Assembly: GCF_017876625.1 (NCBI RefSeq)
Contig: NZ_JAGIOH010000001.1
Location: 992,001-1,056,000 of the forward strand
Direction of reading: 5' to 3'
Length of the DNA: 64,000 bases
DNA from: Streptomyces syringium
GTDB lineage: Bacteria; Actinomycetota; Actinomycetes; Streptomycetales; Streptomycetaceae
Shown here: one piece after another, positions 1 to 8,671 of the stretch
How positions within the stretch are numbered: the first letter of the stretch is position 1
Layout of the letters: each line of letters begins with the position of its first letter
Position numbers and translations under genes: made by a program
Notes under the pieces: generated by a model
Databases searched by the model: none
What the model was told of the DNA's origin: nothing
What the model saw: the letters and a program-made list of their open reading frames with translations, nothing else

Positions 1-667
1 GAAAGGTGAGGGTGCCGTCCTCACGCGGCGCGTTGGCGACGGAGTAGTAGCGCCATCTCTTCGGCCACCAAGGCGTCTCGACGCTCACGTACTGGCCCGC
101 GGCGTACGCGTAGGGCATGTGGGGGCGTACGGTGATTTCGGCGATGCCGTGGCCGCGCGAGACACGGTGCACCACCGTGGCGGGCCACACGGCGGGCCGT
201 ACCGCCTCGTCCTCCTCGGCCGCACTGATCATGACTTGGGCGACCGTGCCGTATGCCTTCGTCCAGGCGGCGGCGATCTCCGCGGTCCACGCCGGCCCGG
301 CGAACCTGGCCAGAGTGGCGAGGAGGCACTCGCCCACAGCCGGGAAGTGCGCGGCGAGGGTGCCGAACTTGCGATGGTCGCGGCCGAGGTGCCCGCAGAA
401 GCGGACGAGGTTCTCGGGGTCGTCGACCAGATCCACGATGCGCAGCAGCGCGCGCAGGAGGCGATCGCGCTGGGCATCCATCCCCTGGGGGAACATCGGC
501 CGGACTTCGGGGTAGCGAGCGAAGAGAATCGCGTAGAAGTAGACCGTTACCTCCCCTGCGAGGGGCTCGACCACCGACAGGGAAGTCCTGATGAGTCCTA
601 TCTCGTGATCCGACAAGGGCGCTTCGGCGGCCGGTGGCTGTCCGGTGCGTACGGCCTGGGCAGGCAC
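1..667 (-). CDS. Globin-flavin oxidoreductase (flavohemoprotein-like), 3' end outside window
   Basis: Flavohemoglobin-type protein, expected to detoxify NO or act as a haem/FAD oxidoreductase in the cytoplasm. The N-terminal part reads as a globin: LIRTSLSVVEPLAGEV, then VYFYAILFARYPEVRPMFP, then a GRDHRKFG segment carrying the likely proximal His. It is followed by the start of an FAD-binding reductase domain, with AAGQYVSVETPWWP and RYYSVANAPREDGTL (the R-x-Y-S flavin motif). The gene runs off the window, so the rest of the FAD and NAD domains is not visible. The start is uncertain: GTG at 667 is used, but TTG at 727, preceded by GGGGGAG, is also in frame. An in-frame TGA lies farther upstream. 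Confidence 0.8.
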   Translation of the reverse strand, partial: MPAQAVRTGQPPAAEAPLSDHEIGLIRTSLSVVEPLAGEVTVYFYAILFARYPEVRPMFPQGMDAQRDRLLRALLRIVDLVDDPENLVRFCGHLGRDHRKFGTLAAHFPAVGECLLATLARFAGPAWTAEIAAAWTKAYGTVAQVMISAAEEDEAVRPAVWPATVVHRVSRGHGIAEITVRPHMPYAYAAGQYVSVETPWWPKRWRYYSVANAPREDGTLTF

Positions 668-1041
668 CCGGTCCTGCGGAGCCTGGCGTGCAGAGGTGCT
701 GCTGGAACGACCGATCCTGAATCTCAAGGGGCCAGCGCTCCCCCGTCCGCTGCCCGACGTGACTTCCGCCGGGCGGACCGCGAGGCGTCATCGCCCCGGG
801 CGCCTCGCCCTCGGATCGCGAAGTCGGCGGGGTGGGAGTCGCATGGGGCCAACATAAGTCCTCATTGGAGTGCGAAGGCGACGAAGCGGATGGGGTGCTT
901 CCGGATGCCACCTGATCCTGAATGAGGAGCACGGAGTGAGGAAGGGCCGCACCCACTAGAAGTCGGGGCGAGTTCTTGTTGCCTTGCCCCGACCGATCCC
1001 GACCGGTGTGACGACTTGAGGGATATATCGACCCGGGGTGC
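668..1041. other. Intergenic region between flavohemoprotein and dioxygenase genes
   Basis: About 370 bases without a convincing gene. It must hold the promoter and leader of the minus-strand flavohemoprotein gene and the 3' end of the dioxygenase transcript. Apart from the hairpin at 963-992 I see nothing conserved. Open frames here have codon use unlike the neighbouring genes and look like GC-rich noise. Confidence 0.5.
963..992 (-). terminator. Hairpin downstream of the dioxygenase gene
   Basis: TCGGGGC and GCCCCGA form a 7-bp perfect stem around a 16-base loop. It sits about 50 bases past the stop codon of the VOC dioxygenase. There is no T-run, so this is a weak terminator call. Confidence 0.35.
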
Positions 1042-1986
1042 TCAGACCGGCGGGGCGACGAAGCAGCCGCGGTCTACGTCGTTGAAGGATTCCTCGGCGA
1101 TCAGCTCGTTCATGGGGTTGGCCGTGCCCCACTGGTCGGTGACCTCGGGCCGCGAGAAGTCGTAGACGTGCGGGTGCCAGGTGTCCTCGTCGAGTTCCTC
1201 CAGCTCGGTGGTGTATTCGACGGTGTTGCCGTGCGGGTCGAGGAAGTAGGTGAAGGCGTTGTCGCCCGCCAGGTGCCGGCCGGGGCCCCAGAGCTTGCGG
1301 TGACCGGCCCGCAGCAGGCGGCCGGAGCCGCGCAGGTACTCGTCCAGACCGCGCATCTCGAAGGAGATGTGGTGCAGCGAGGTGTGCGGGCCCTTGGCGA
1401 GGGCCATGGAGTGGTGCTGGGAGCTGATCCGCAGGAAGTGAATGAGGTCACCGGCGTGCGGGGAGCGGAGGGTGTCACTCAGCGCAAAGCCGAGGTGCTG
1501 CTCGTACCACGCCTTCGTCCTGGCCAGGTCCGGGGAGTTGAGCACGACGTGGGAGAGGCGGACCGGTATCGCTTCCTTCTCCTCGATCCTGCGGTGCCGA
1601 CGGGCCTCGACATCGGCGGAGACCTCGATGGTGCGGCCGTCGACGTCGAAGAAGCGGAAGCCGTAGCCGCCGCCGGGGGTGTCGATCCTCTCCGGCCGGG
1701 AGATCAGCCGCACCCCTTGGGCGAGGAGGCGTTCGGCGAGGGTGTCGACGTCGGCCCGGTGCGCGGCGCCGTAGGAGACGAGGTCGAGACGCTTCTCGCC
1801 GGCCGCGCGCAGTCGCACGATGTACTGCTCGGGGGAGCCCTCGGCGGCGAGGAAGGAGATGCCGGAGTCCTCGGCGACCTCGGTCAGGCCCCAGACGCCG
1901 GCGTAGAAGTCGAGCTGCTTGTCGTAGTCGGGCACGGCGAGGTCGACGTGGCGCAGATGGGTGAGCAGACGACCGGTGGGTGTCAT
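1042..1986 (-). CDS. Extradiol ring-cleavage dioxygenase-like VOC protein
   Basis: A 314-residue two-domain vicinal-oxygen-chelate protein of the type I extradiol dioxygenase family (catechol 2,3-dioxygenase type), predicted to open catecholic rings with Fe(II). The N-terminal VOC repeat spans about residues 8-125 and the catalytic repeat about 140-265. The expected 2-His-1-Glu ligands are visible as H146 (RLSHVVLNS), H205/H206 (SLHHISFEM) and E257 (GNTVEYTTE). The length is typical for the family. The ATG start has a strong AGGAGG eight bases upstream. It lies about 120 bases downstream of the FAD monooxygenase on the same strand, so the two probably form a small hydroxylation and ring-cleavage operon. 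The substrate cannot be read from the sequence. Confidence 0.85.
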   Translation of the reverse strand: MTPTGRLLTHLRHVDLAVPDYDKQLDFYAGVWGLTEVAEDSGISFLAAEGSPEQYIVRLRAAGEKRLDLVSYGAAHRADVDTLAERLLAQGVRLISRPERIDTPGGGYGFRFFDVDGRTIEVSADVEARRHRRIEEKEAIPVRLSHVVLNSPDLARTKAWYEQHLGFALSDTLRSPHAGDLIHFLRISSQHHSMALAKGPHTSLHHISFEMRGLDEYLRGSGRLLRAGHRKLWGPGRHLAGDNAFTYFLDPHGNTVEYTTELEELDEDTWHPHVYDFSRPEVTDQWGTANPMNELIAEESFNDVDRGCFVAPPV

Positions 1987-2106
1987 GGCGGGTTCCTCCT
2001 CTGTGGCGGCGCGGCAGGGCGGCCGGGGAGTCCTCGGTGCCCGTACCGACAGGGCGAGCGGTAGCCGGGCAGCAGGTGATCGGCTCCGGCGGTCATGCGT
2101 GAGCGT

Positions 2107-3279
2107 TCACGGGAGTTCCTTCAGCACGTCCGAGGTGCGGCGCAGCAGACCCGGGACGTCGGCGTCCCGCACGCCGTCCGACTGCCACTGGCCGATCCGG
2201 ACCGAGGTGTCGACGACCGTCCGCACGCGCGGCATCCGGCGGTCACGGTAGGCGGTGAGCAAGGCGTCGTCCCAGACCTCGTGGGCACGGAGCAGCTCGG
2301 CGAGGACCGAGGCGTCCTCCAGGGACATGGCGGCCCCCTGGGCGAGGGTGGGCGGACACGCGTGGGCGGCGTCGCCGACCAGGACGACGCGGCCGCGGTG
2401 CCAGGGGCCTTCGACCAGGTGCCGGGTGAACCAGGTGTAGTTGACCTGCTCGGGGTCGGTGATCGACGCGCGGATCCCGTGCCAGTGGCCGCCGTATCCC
2501 CCGGCGAGACGGCGCATCTCGTCGGCGTACGACGCCGGGTCGATCGATGCCCGGTCACGGTTGGCCTCGACGAGGAAGGCATACATCATGGTGTCGCTGG
2601 TGGGGCAGAATCCGGCGATGTGGGCGGGGCCGCCGTACACCAGGTGGGTGCGGGTGACGCCGGCCGGGCGCGGTGCGGGAGTGCGCCAGATCGCCATGCC
2701 GGTCGGAGCGGGCTCGTCGGTGATGCCGATGAGCCGGCGCGTGGCGGAGTTCAGGCCGTCGGCCGCGACCACGAGGTCGTAGCTGGCGCTCGTGCCGTCG
2801 GTGAAGGACACGTCGGCACCCGTGGCATCCTGCGCCAGCCGGTCCACGGTGCAGCCGAGCCGGACCCGCGTGCCCGACTCCCGAACCGCTGCCATGAGGA
2901 TCTTCTGCAGCACGGGGCGCCGCATTCCCAGGGTGGCCGGCAGGTCCTCACCGCCGGTGCGTACGTCCTGCTGGGTGAGTACCTCCGTTCCGTCGGGCGT
3001 GAGGAGGGTGACGCCGTCGCTGCTGTAACCGAGCTCGCACGCCCGCTCCAGGACGCCGATCTCGCGCAGCACGCGCAGGGCGTTGCCCTGAAGGGCGATG
3101 CCGGAACCGTGAACGTTCCCGTCGGCCTTGGCCTCGACGAGGTCGACGCCGAAGCCCGCTCCGCGCAGCAGGACGGCGAGTGCGCTGCCGGCAGTGCCAC
3201 CACCGATCACGAGAACGGTGCGCCGGGGCGCATGCGGGTGCGTCATGTGAACGACGGGCGCTTGCGGGGCTGTTGACAC
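2107..3279 (-). CDS. FAD-dependent aromatic-ring monooxygenase
   Basis: Class A flavoprotein monooxygenase of about 390 residues (p-hydroxybenzoate hydroxylase fold), expected to hydroxylate a phenolic or aryl acid using NAD(P)H and O2. Motifs seen: the dinucleotide fold VLVIGGGTAGSALA near the N-terminus, the DG motif in LVVAADGLNSATRR, and the second FAD motif VLVGDAAHACPP. GTG at 3279 is chosen because AGGAGG lies eight bases upstream. A longer frame extends to 3327 without such a site. It is divergent from a LysR regulator and upstream of an extradiol dioxygenase, which suggests an inducible aromatic catabolic unit. The exact substrate (salicylate, 3-hydroxybenzoate or other) is unknown. 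Confidence 0.85.
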   Translation of the reverse strand: MSTAPQAPVVHMTHPHAPRRTVLVIGGGTAGSALAVLLRGAGFGVDLVEAKADGNVHGSGIALQGNALRVLREIGVLERACELGYSSDGVTLLTPDGTEVLTQQDVRTGGEDLPATLGMRRPVLQKILMAAVRESGTRVRLGCTVDRLAQDATGADVSFTDGTSASYDLVVAADGLNSATRRLIGITDEPAPTGMAIWRTPAPRPAGVTRTHLVYGGPAHIAGFCPTSDTMMYAFLVEANRDRASIDPASYADEMRRLAGGYGGHWHGIRASITDPEQVNYTWFTRHLVEGPWHRGRVVLVGDAAHACPPTLAQGAAMSLEDASVLAELLRAHEVWDDALLTAYRDRRMPRVRTVVDTSVRIGQWQSDGVRDADVPGLLRRTSDVLKELP

Positions 3280-3329
3280 GGGACTGCCTCCTACCGGGTT
3301 GGCATCACTCTGCCCCGGCCGCCACAATC

Positions 3330-3348
3330 AGGGAAATCAATCTTCCCT
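3330..3348. promoter_or_regulatory. Inverted repeat in divergent LysR/monooxygenase promoter
   Basis: AGGGAA and TTCCCT flank a 7-base AT-rich spacer. The repeat lies between the divergent monooxygenase and LysR genes, where LysR-type regulators normally bind. It also satisfies a loose T-N11-A pattern. Function as an operator is inferred. Confidence 0.4.
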
Positions 3349-3356
3349 ATGACTCC

Positions 3357-3373
3357 TATCCACCACGTGGATA
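3357..3373. promoter_or_regulatory. Second inverted repeat in the LysR/monooxygenase intergenic region
   Basis: TATCCAC-CAC-GTGGATA is a perfect 7-bp inverted repeat with a 3-base spacer, 26 bases upstream of the LysR GTG start. It may be an autoregulatory operator half of the LysR site pair. This is inferred only from symmetry and position. Confidence 0.4.
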
Positions 3374-3398
3374 CCCTCATGGAGGGCATACCGCCGCA

Positions 3399-4331
3399 GT
3401 GAACCTCTCCCGACTCGACCTGAATCTCGTCGTCGCGCTGCGCGCACTGCTGGAGGAACGCAACGTCACGCACGCGGGCGAGCGCGTCGGGGTGAGCCAG
3501 CCCGCGATGAGCGCCGCCCTCTCCCGGCTGCGGCGGCACTTCGGCGACGAACTGCTCACCCGCGTCGGCAACGCCTACACGCTCACGCCGCTCGGCGCTG
3601 CCTTGCGCGACCGCAGCGCCACCGCCTGCGATCTGCTGGACCGCGTCTTCAGCAGCCAGGCCGAATTCGACCCGGCCACCGCGTCACGCGAGTTCACGCT
3701 GCTGGGGTCGGACTACGGCGCGGCCGTCCTCGGCGCACCGCTCAGTCGTGCCCTGCACGAGGAGGCACCGGGCATCCGCCTCACCTTCCAACAGGCCCCT
3801 CCAGCCGCCGTGGAGAGCCCCGCCACCGTGCTGAGCACCGTCGACGGCCTGCTGATGCCGCACGGCATCATCGAGGGCTTCCCCGCCACCGACCTCTTCC
3901 AGGACCGCTGGGTGTGCCTGGTCGCCGACGACCACCCGGACGTCGGCGAGGAACTCTCCCTGGCCGATCTCGCCCGCCTGCCCTGGGCCGTCTACCAGCG
4001 CCCTTACGACGCTCCGGCGGCCCGGCAGCTCAGCATGAGCGGCATCACTCCGCACGTCGAGGTGTCCGTGCACACCTTCCAGCTGCTGCCCTATGTGGTC
4101 GAGGGCACCCGCCGTGTCGCGATGATCCAGGAACGACTGGCCCGGCGCGCGGCCGGCCTGGCCGCCGTGCGGGTGCTGGAGTGCCCCTTCGCGGCGGTGC
4201 CGGTCCAGGAAGCCATGTGGTGGCATCCCGTACACACCCAGGACGCCGCGCACATCTGGCTCCGGGAGACCGTCACGCGGGTCGGGGATCAGCTCGGCGG
4301 CCCTCGTGGCGGGAGGCCACCGACTGCCTGA
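3399..4331 (+). CDS. LysR-family transcriptional regulator
   Basis: A regulator of about 310 residues with an N-terminal winged helix-turn-helix (residues about 4-62, including NVTHAGERVGVSQPAMSAAL and SRLRRHFGDELL) and a C-terminal periplasmic-binding-protein-like effector domain. It most resembles the NodD/LinR/SyrM-type branch found next to aromatic degradation genes. GTG at 3399 is taken as the start because the conserved LSRLDLNLVVALRALLEE region begins immediately after it and GGAGG lies upstream at 3381. It is divergent from the monooxygenase-dioxygenase pair, which it probably activates in response to the aromatic substrate or product. Its stop is one base from the stop of the convergent hypothetical gene. 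Confidence 0.88.
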   Translation: MNLSRLDLNLVVALRALLEERNVTHAGERVGVSQPAMSAALSRLRRHFGDELLTRVGNAYTLTPLGAALRDRSATACDLLDRVFSSQAEFDPATASREFTLLGSDYGAAVLGAPLSRALHEEAPGIRLTFQQAPPAAVESPATVLSTVDGLLMPHGIIEGFPATDLFQDRWVCLVADDHPDVGEELSLADLARLPWAVYQRPYDAPAARQLSMSGITPHVEVSVHTFQLLPYVVEGTRRVAMIQERLARRAAGLAAVRVLECPFAAVPVQEAMWWHPVHTQDAAHIWLRETVTRVGDQLGGPRGGRPPTA

Positions 4332-4332
4332 G

Positions 4333-5049
4333 TCAGCGTGCGCCGTCCGGTCCGAGGTGCTCGACGAGTGCGCTGAGGACGAAGAGGTTCGGGATCCCGG
4401 ACACCCCGGGGCCCGGCCCGTGCCACCTCCCGTCGATGTCGAGTTCGAGAGCCTCCTCGCGGATCCTGAGGTGCCGGACCTGCGGCCACCACGCGCGGAC
4501 CTCTCCGTAGCCGATCTGCTCGCTGGTCAGCCAGATGTCACCGAAGGCCAGGCGTTTCCCTCGGTCAAGTGCGTCCAGTGAGCGGGGCAGTTGAGAGCGG
4601 ATGACGCCCCGCTGGATCTCCGAGTGCCATGGCGCCGCGTCGTCGTGGTCCGGCCCGCCGCTCAGCACGACCCGCTCCCCGGTGACATCGGTGACCGTGC
4701 AGGAGGGGCCGACGCGGGCCGGGTCGCGCGGGTGCGGGGGGCTCGTCCGGAACACGGAGGTGGTGTCGTAGCGGACGACCAGGATCCGCCCCTTGACGGC
4801 AATCGTCATTCCCTGTGCGTACAGGTCCAGTCGCGCGTCGTCGCGCCCTTTCGTCGCGGGCAGCCTGCCGTAGCGGATGAAAGCCGGCAGGCCGCGGATC
4901 CCCCGGGCCCATACGGGCTTCGCGTGTGCCGTGTGCGCGGCCGCCCCGTAGGTGGCACGCCGCTTGCCGAGATGCTCGCGGCCGGCCGCTGCCGAGACCC
5001 TGGCCAGCAGCAGCTCTTCGCTGCGCGTGCGCCGCACCGGGCCGGTCAC
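4333..5049 (-). CDS. Hypothetical protein coupled to the SARP gene
   Basis: A 238-residue soluble protein that I cannot assign to a characterised family. It has no signal peptide, no convincing transmembrane segment and no catalytic motif. The N-terminal part contains LGKRRATYGAAAHTA and the C-terminal part a Trp-rich stretch (RAWWPQVRHLRI). The layout resembles PH-like or DUF6585-type proteins of Streptomyces, but that is a guess. Its GTG start overlaps the stop of the upstream SARP gene as GTGA, so the two are translationally coupled and probably work together. It is convergent with the LysR gene. Confidence 0.65.
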   Translation of the reverse strand: MTGPVRRTRSEELLLARVSAAAGREHLGKRRATYGAAAHTAHAKPVWARGIRGLPAFIRYGRLPATKGRDDARLDLYAQGMTIAVKGRILVVRYDTTSVFRTSPPHPRDPARVGPSCTVTDVTGERVVLSGGPDHDDAAPWHSEIQRGVIRSQLPRSLDALDRGKRLAFGDIWLTSEQIGYGEVRAWWPQVRHLRIREEALELDIDGRWHGPGPGVSGIPNLFVLSALVEHLGPDGAR

Positions 5050-6116
5050 TGCGTGGTTCCGGTGAGGCCCAGGCGGGGCTCGTCCCCGCGCAGAATCATC
5101 CCGTGCGTCCGCCGCAGCGACCGGCCCGGAGAGACCCCCAGGTCATCGGCCAGCCGGCGGCGGGTGCGGTCGAACACGGCCAACGCGTCGGCCTGTCGGC
5201 CGCTGAGGTACAGCGCGCGCATGAGCATCGCCGCGACCGATTCGTTCAGGGGCTGCTCCCCGGACAGGGCCGACAGCTCGGCGATCGCTTCGGAGTGCCG
5301 GCCCAGCCGGAGCTGCCAGTCGAGTTTCCGCTGTACGAGGACGTCCCTGCGGGCGGTCAGCCGCAGCCGTTCCAGCTCGGCCAGCGGCCCGGGCAGACCC
5401 GCCAGGGGCTCGCCCCGGAAGAGATCCAGCGCCTGGGAGCAGGCGCGGACCGCCTCGGTCAGTTCGCCCGCCCGCTCCGCGGCGCCGGCCGCGGTGATGA
5501 GTTCCTCCACGCGTCCCACGTCCACGGCGACCGCGCCGGGGAGCAGCCGGTAGCCGCACCGATCGTGCTCGATCGCCGCGACCGGGCTGCCTCCCACGCG
5601 CAGGATCTTGCGCAGCCGGTAGACGTACACCGGGACCACGTTCGTGCTCGGCGGCTCCTCCCCCCACACCCCGTCGAGCAGCTCCTGCCGGCTGACCGTC
5701 CGGCCCGGGCACAGCGCCAGCGCCGTCAGTACGGCCTGCTGGCGCAGGTGCCCCAGGTCCAGGGGCTGTCCGTCGCGCCACGCCCGCAGGGGTCCGAGCA
5801 TCGATATCCGTATCCGTGGTTCGGGCGTGCGGCCGGTGGCGGTCGGTGGCATCGGGCCGCTCGCCCGTCTGCGGGGGCCGCGGCCGGGGGCGACCAGGCC
5901 GCAGTCGAAGGCGTGGACGATGGCGGCGGCCCGGTCGCGCAGTCCGAGGGTGGCGAGGATCCGTGCGAGGTGCCGGGCCACGGCCTCCTCGGGGATGGCG
6001 AGGGCGGCGGCGATCTCGTCGTCCCGCAGACCGCAGCCGACCGCGTAGAGCACCTCGCGCTCCTGGTGTCTGAGCGTGGTGACGGTCGGCTGGCCGGTGC
6101 TTGCGGTGATCGGCAT
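5046..6116 (-). CDS. SARP-family regulator with N-terminal LuxR-like helix-turn-helix
   Basis: Activator of about 356 residues. Residues about 12-72 look like a LuxR/GerE helix-turn-helix (LRHQEREVLYAVGCGLRDDE, then an IPEEAVARHLARIL recognition helix). From about residue 100 it is a Streptomyces antibiotic regulatory protein: OmpR-type winged helix (ISMLGPLRAW, GHLRQQAVLTALAL, SRQELLDGVWGEEPP) and bacterial transcriptional activation domain (EELITAAGAAERAGELTEAV to DDLGVSPGRSLRRTHG). ATG at 6116 is preferred because GGGAG lies six bases upstream; a longer frame reaches 6251. SARPs usually activate a nearby biosynthetic cluster, so it is a candidate regulator of the 8.7-45 kb region. The LuxR-SARP order is unusual. 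Confidence 0.82.
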   Translation of the reverse strand: MPITASTGQPTVTTLRHQEREVLYAVGCGLRDDEIAAALAIPEEAVARHLARILATLGLRDRAAAIVHAFDCGLVAPGRGPRRRASGPMPPTATGRTPEPRIRISMLGPLRAWRDGQPLDLGHLRQQAVLTALALCPGRTVSRQELLDGVWGEEPPSTNVVPVYVYRLRKILRVGGSPVAAIEHDRCGYRLLPGAVAVDVGRVEELITAAGAAERAGELTEAVRACSQALDLFRGEPLAGLPGPLAELERLRLTARRDVLVQRKLDWQLRLGRHSEAIAELSALSGEQPLNESVAAMLMRALYLSGRQADALAVFDRTRRRLADDLGVSPGRSLRRTHGMILRGDEPRLGLTGTTQ

Positions 6117-6198
6117 GGTGGCTCCCGGGTCGGGGCTGCTTCCTGGTGCGGATGCCGTCGACGCTGGCCCCGGCGCCGTTCCACGGACAGGCCAGGAG

Positions 6199-6218
6199 AC
6201 CGGCCGTATCCGGCCGGT
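6199..6218. promoter_or_regulatory. Inverted repeat in the SARP/NACHT divergent promoter
   Basis: ACCGGCC and GGCCGGT form perfect 7-bp arms around a 6-base spacer in the 160-base region between the divergent SARP and XRE-NACHT genes. It could be an operator for either gene. No further support. Confidence 0.3.
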
Positions 6219-6276
6219 GGTCACGCTAAAGTCCGCCACCTGGGGAAACACACATTCGAGGGGGAGGCCGTGACCT

Positions 6277-8622
6277 GTGGCCAGTGAGTTCAGCGCGCTG
6301 TTACGGCGGCTGCGGCACGACGCGGGAATGACTCAGGAGACCCTGGCGGAACGCGCCGGAGTGGGCGTGCGCACCCTCCGCGGACTGGAGACCGGCGAGC
6401 GCACCGACCCCCGGGTGACGACGGTGCGGCTGCTGGCCGACGCACTCGGGCTGGCGGCGGAGGAGCGCGAGGAACTGCTGGCCGCGGCCATCCGCCGGAC
6501 CGGGCAGGGGAACCGGCCGGACGAGCGGGCCGACCACGTCCCGCCGGTCGTGGGGCAGCCGGCCTCGGCGTTCCAGGAGCTCCTGGACGGCATCGGCGAG
6601 CAGCTCGCGCAGGCGGTGGCCGCTCGCTGGCAGCGCGAGGAGGAACACCGGCAGATCCACGATCCCTACCCGTTGCCGGTGCGCTGGCGGTCGGCTCCCG
6701 AGGAGCTGACCGACCATTGGGCCAACATCCACTGTCTGCCCGCCGGGTCCGTGCGTGGTCCGCTGGACCTCGGCGGGCGCCTGGACGAGATCGTGGGCAC
6801 CTACCGGCGGATCCCGTCCGGGCGGCTGGTGGTGCTGGGCCGGCCCGGCTCCGGGAAGACCGTCCTCGCCGTGCGGTTCGTCCTGGACTGTCTGAAGTCG
6901 AGGGCCCGCACCGATGCCGTGCCGGTGATCTTCAGCATCGGCTCGTGGGACCCCACCGCCCTCACCTTCCGGGACTGGCTCACCCGGCAGCTGACGCGTG
7001 ATCACCCCGGGCTCGCGGCTCCGGGACCCGCCGGGCCGAGCCTGGCGGCCGCACTGGTCGAGAGCAGCCGGGTGCTCCCCGTGCTGGACGGCTTCGACGA
7101 GATCGCCGACGGTCTGCGCCGCCCCGCGCTGGAGGCGCTCAACGCCACCACCCTGCCCCTGCTGCTGACGAGCCGGCCGTCCGAGTACGCCGCCGCGGTG
7201 GCGGAGACCGATGTGCTCACCGCCGCCGCGGCGGTGAACCTGACCGATCTCACCCCGGACGACCTGGCCGACTACCTGCCGCGCACCACCCGTAAGGCCC
7301 GTGGCGGGGACCCCGCGCGGAGTGCCTGGGACCCCGTGCTGAGCGAGCTGTGCGAGCGACCGCACAGCCGGGCCGGTGCCGATCTCGCCGCGGTGCTCAC
7401 CACCCCGCTGATGGTGACGCTCGCCCGCGCCGTCTACAGCGACACCCCCGGCCACGACCCTCTCTCGCTGCTGGACACCCGGCGCTTCGGCGGCCCCGCC
7501 GAAGTGGAGGAGCACCTTCTCGACAATTTCGTGGCCGCTGTCTACCGCCCGCGGCCGGAGCACCGCCCGGGCGGCGGTCCGCGCCGCGGCGTCGACCCGG
7601 ACCGCGCCCGGTACTGGCTCGGCTACCTCGCCCACCACCTGACCCGGCTCGACAGCCCCAACCTGGAGTGGTGGCGGCTCGGTTCAGGGCTGCGCCGCTC
7701 CACCCGCACGCTGGTGACGGCGCTGATGACCTGTCTGGTCACCGGGCTGCTCGACTGCGTTGTCGGCACCCTCTTCGACTCCCTCGGCTTCCAGCTCGCG
7801 GACGGGCTGGCCGTAGGGATCATCGCCGGGCTCCTGTTCGGGACCACGTACTGGTTCATGGTCGCGGCCGGGAACACGGCGGTCGCCCCCTCCGGGGTGC
7901 GCGTGACGATGTCCGGCAGGCCGGGGAAGGCCGCGCGCAGGGCCGTGCCCCGGCTCGTGATCGGACTGCTGGGCGGGCTCGTCTTCGGCTTCGGCTACGG
8001 CTTCGTACGCGGAGTGCACAACGGCGTCCTCCGCCACGTCGAGCTTGCCGACGCCCTGCAGGCCGGTCTCGGCGACGGCACCATCTACGGCCTGGTGTTC
8101 GCGCTGGCAGCCGGCCCCAGTTTCGGCCTGCTGAGCCTCCTCGAGACGCCCCTCGACATCGGGTCCGCCATCAATCCGATCAGTCTCCTGCGCACCAACT
8201 TCCGCACGGTCGCCGCCCAACTCCTCATCTGGGCACCCACGTTCGGCATCCTGGTCGGCTTCGGGGCGGAGCTGGTGACGCGCCTCTCGCCGCCCCTCCT
8301 GGGCCCGGTCGTCTGGAGCACCACGTCCTCGTTCAAGCTCGGCCTCATCAGCGGGCTCGGCGGTGCCCTCAGCTACGCCTTCAGCCTGACGGCCTGGGGC
8401 CAGTGGGTGGTCCTCTCCCGGATCTGGCTGCCGCTGACCGGCCGGCTGCCCTGGTCCGTCGTCACCTTCCTGGAGGACGCCTACGAGCGGGGTGTCCTCC
8501 GCCAGGCAGGCGCGGTCTACCAGTTCCGCCACGCCCGCCTCCAGGACCACCTCGCCCGCACCTACCGGGAGCCCCGCGTGCCCCGGCAGCCGGGCGGCGC
8601 CGCTCCCCCTCGACAGCGGTGA
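6277..8622 (+). CDS. XRE-NACHT STAND NTPase with C-terminal membrane domain
   Basis: A 781-residue three-part protein. Residues about 5-65 are an XRE helix-turn-helix (LRHDAGMTQETLAERAGVGV). A NACHT-type P-loop NTPase follows, with Walker A GRPGSGKT at 188-195, Walker B VLPVLDGFDEIADG near 267-279 and the sensor stretch LLLTSRPSEY near 296-304. From about residue 485 to 735 there are repeated Gly/Leu/Phe-rich hydrophobic segments, about six to eight membrane helices. STAND proteins of this shape are signalling or defence switches; here DNA binding, nucleotide switching and membrane attachment are combined. Codon 9 is TTA, which suggests bldA control. It starts with GTG at 6277 and is divergent from the SARP gene. 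Function is not known. Confidence 0.85.
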   Translation: MASEFSALLRRLRHDAGMTQETLAERAGVGVRTLRGLETGERTDPRVTTVRLLADALGLAAEEREELLAAAIRRTGQGNRPDERADHVPPVVGQPASAFQELLDGIGEQLAQAVAARWQREEEHRQIHDPYPLPVRWRSAPEELTDHWANIHCLPAGSVRGPLDLGGRLDEIVGTYRRIPSGRLVVLGRPGSGKTVLAVRFVLDCLKSRARTDAVPVIFSIGSWDPTALTFRDWLTRQLTRDHPGLAAPGPAGPSLAAALVESSRVLPVLDGFDEIADGLRRPALEALNATTLPLLLTSRPSEYAAAVAETDVLTAAAAVNLTDLTPDDLADYLPRTTRKARGGDPARSAWDPVLSELCERPHSRAGADLAAVLTTPLMVTLARAVYSDTPGHDPLSLLDTRRFGGPAEVEEHLLDNFVAAVYRPRPEHRPGGGPRRGVDPDRARYWLGYLAHHLTRLDSPNLEWWRLGSGLRRSTRTLVTALMTCLVTGLLDCVVGTLFDSLGFQLADGLAVGIIAGLLFGTTYWFMVAAGNTAVAPSGVRVTMSGRPGKAARRAVPRLVIGLLGGLVFGFGYGFVRGVHNGVLRHVELADALQAGLGDGTIYGLVFALAAGPSFGLLSLLETPLDIGSAINPISLLRTNFRTVAAQLLIWAPTFGILVGFGAELVTRLSPPLLGPVVWSTTSSFKLGLISGLGGALSYAFSLTAWGQWVVLSRIWLPLTGRLPWSVVTFLEDAYERGVLRQAGAVYQFRHARLQDHLARTYREPRVPRQPGGAAPPRQR

Positions 8623-8634
8623 TACCCGGCTGCC

Positions 8635-8660
8635 CGGCCCGGGGCGGCTGCCCCGGGCCG
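8635..8660. terminator. Strong hairpin between convergent NACHT and ketosynthase genes
   Basis: CGGCCCGGGGC and GCCCCGGGCCG form a perfect 11-bp stem with a 4-base loop, in the 49-base gap between the convergent stop codons. It is probably a bidirectional terminator, although there is no T-run. Confidence 0.6.
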
Positions 8661-8671
8661 ACCGGGTGGCC

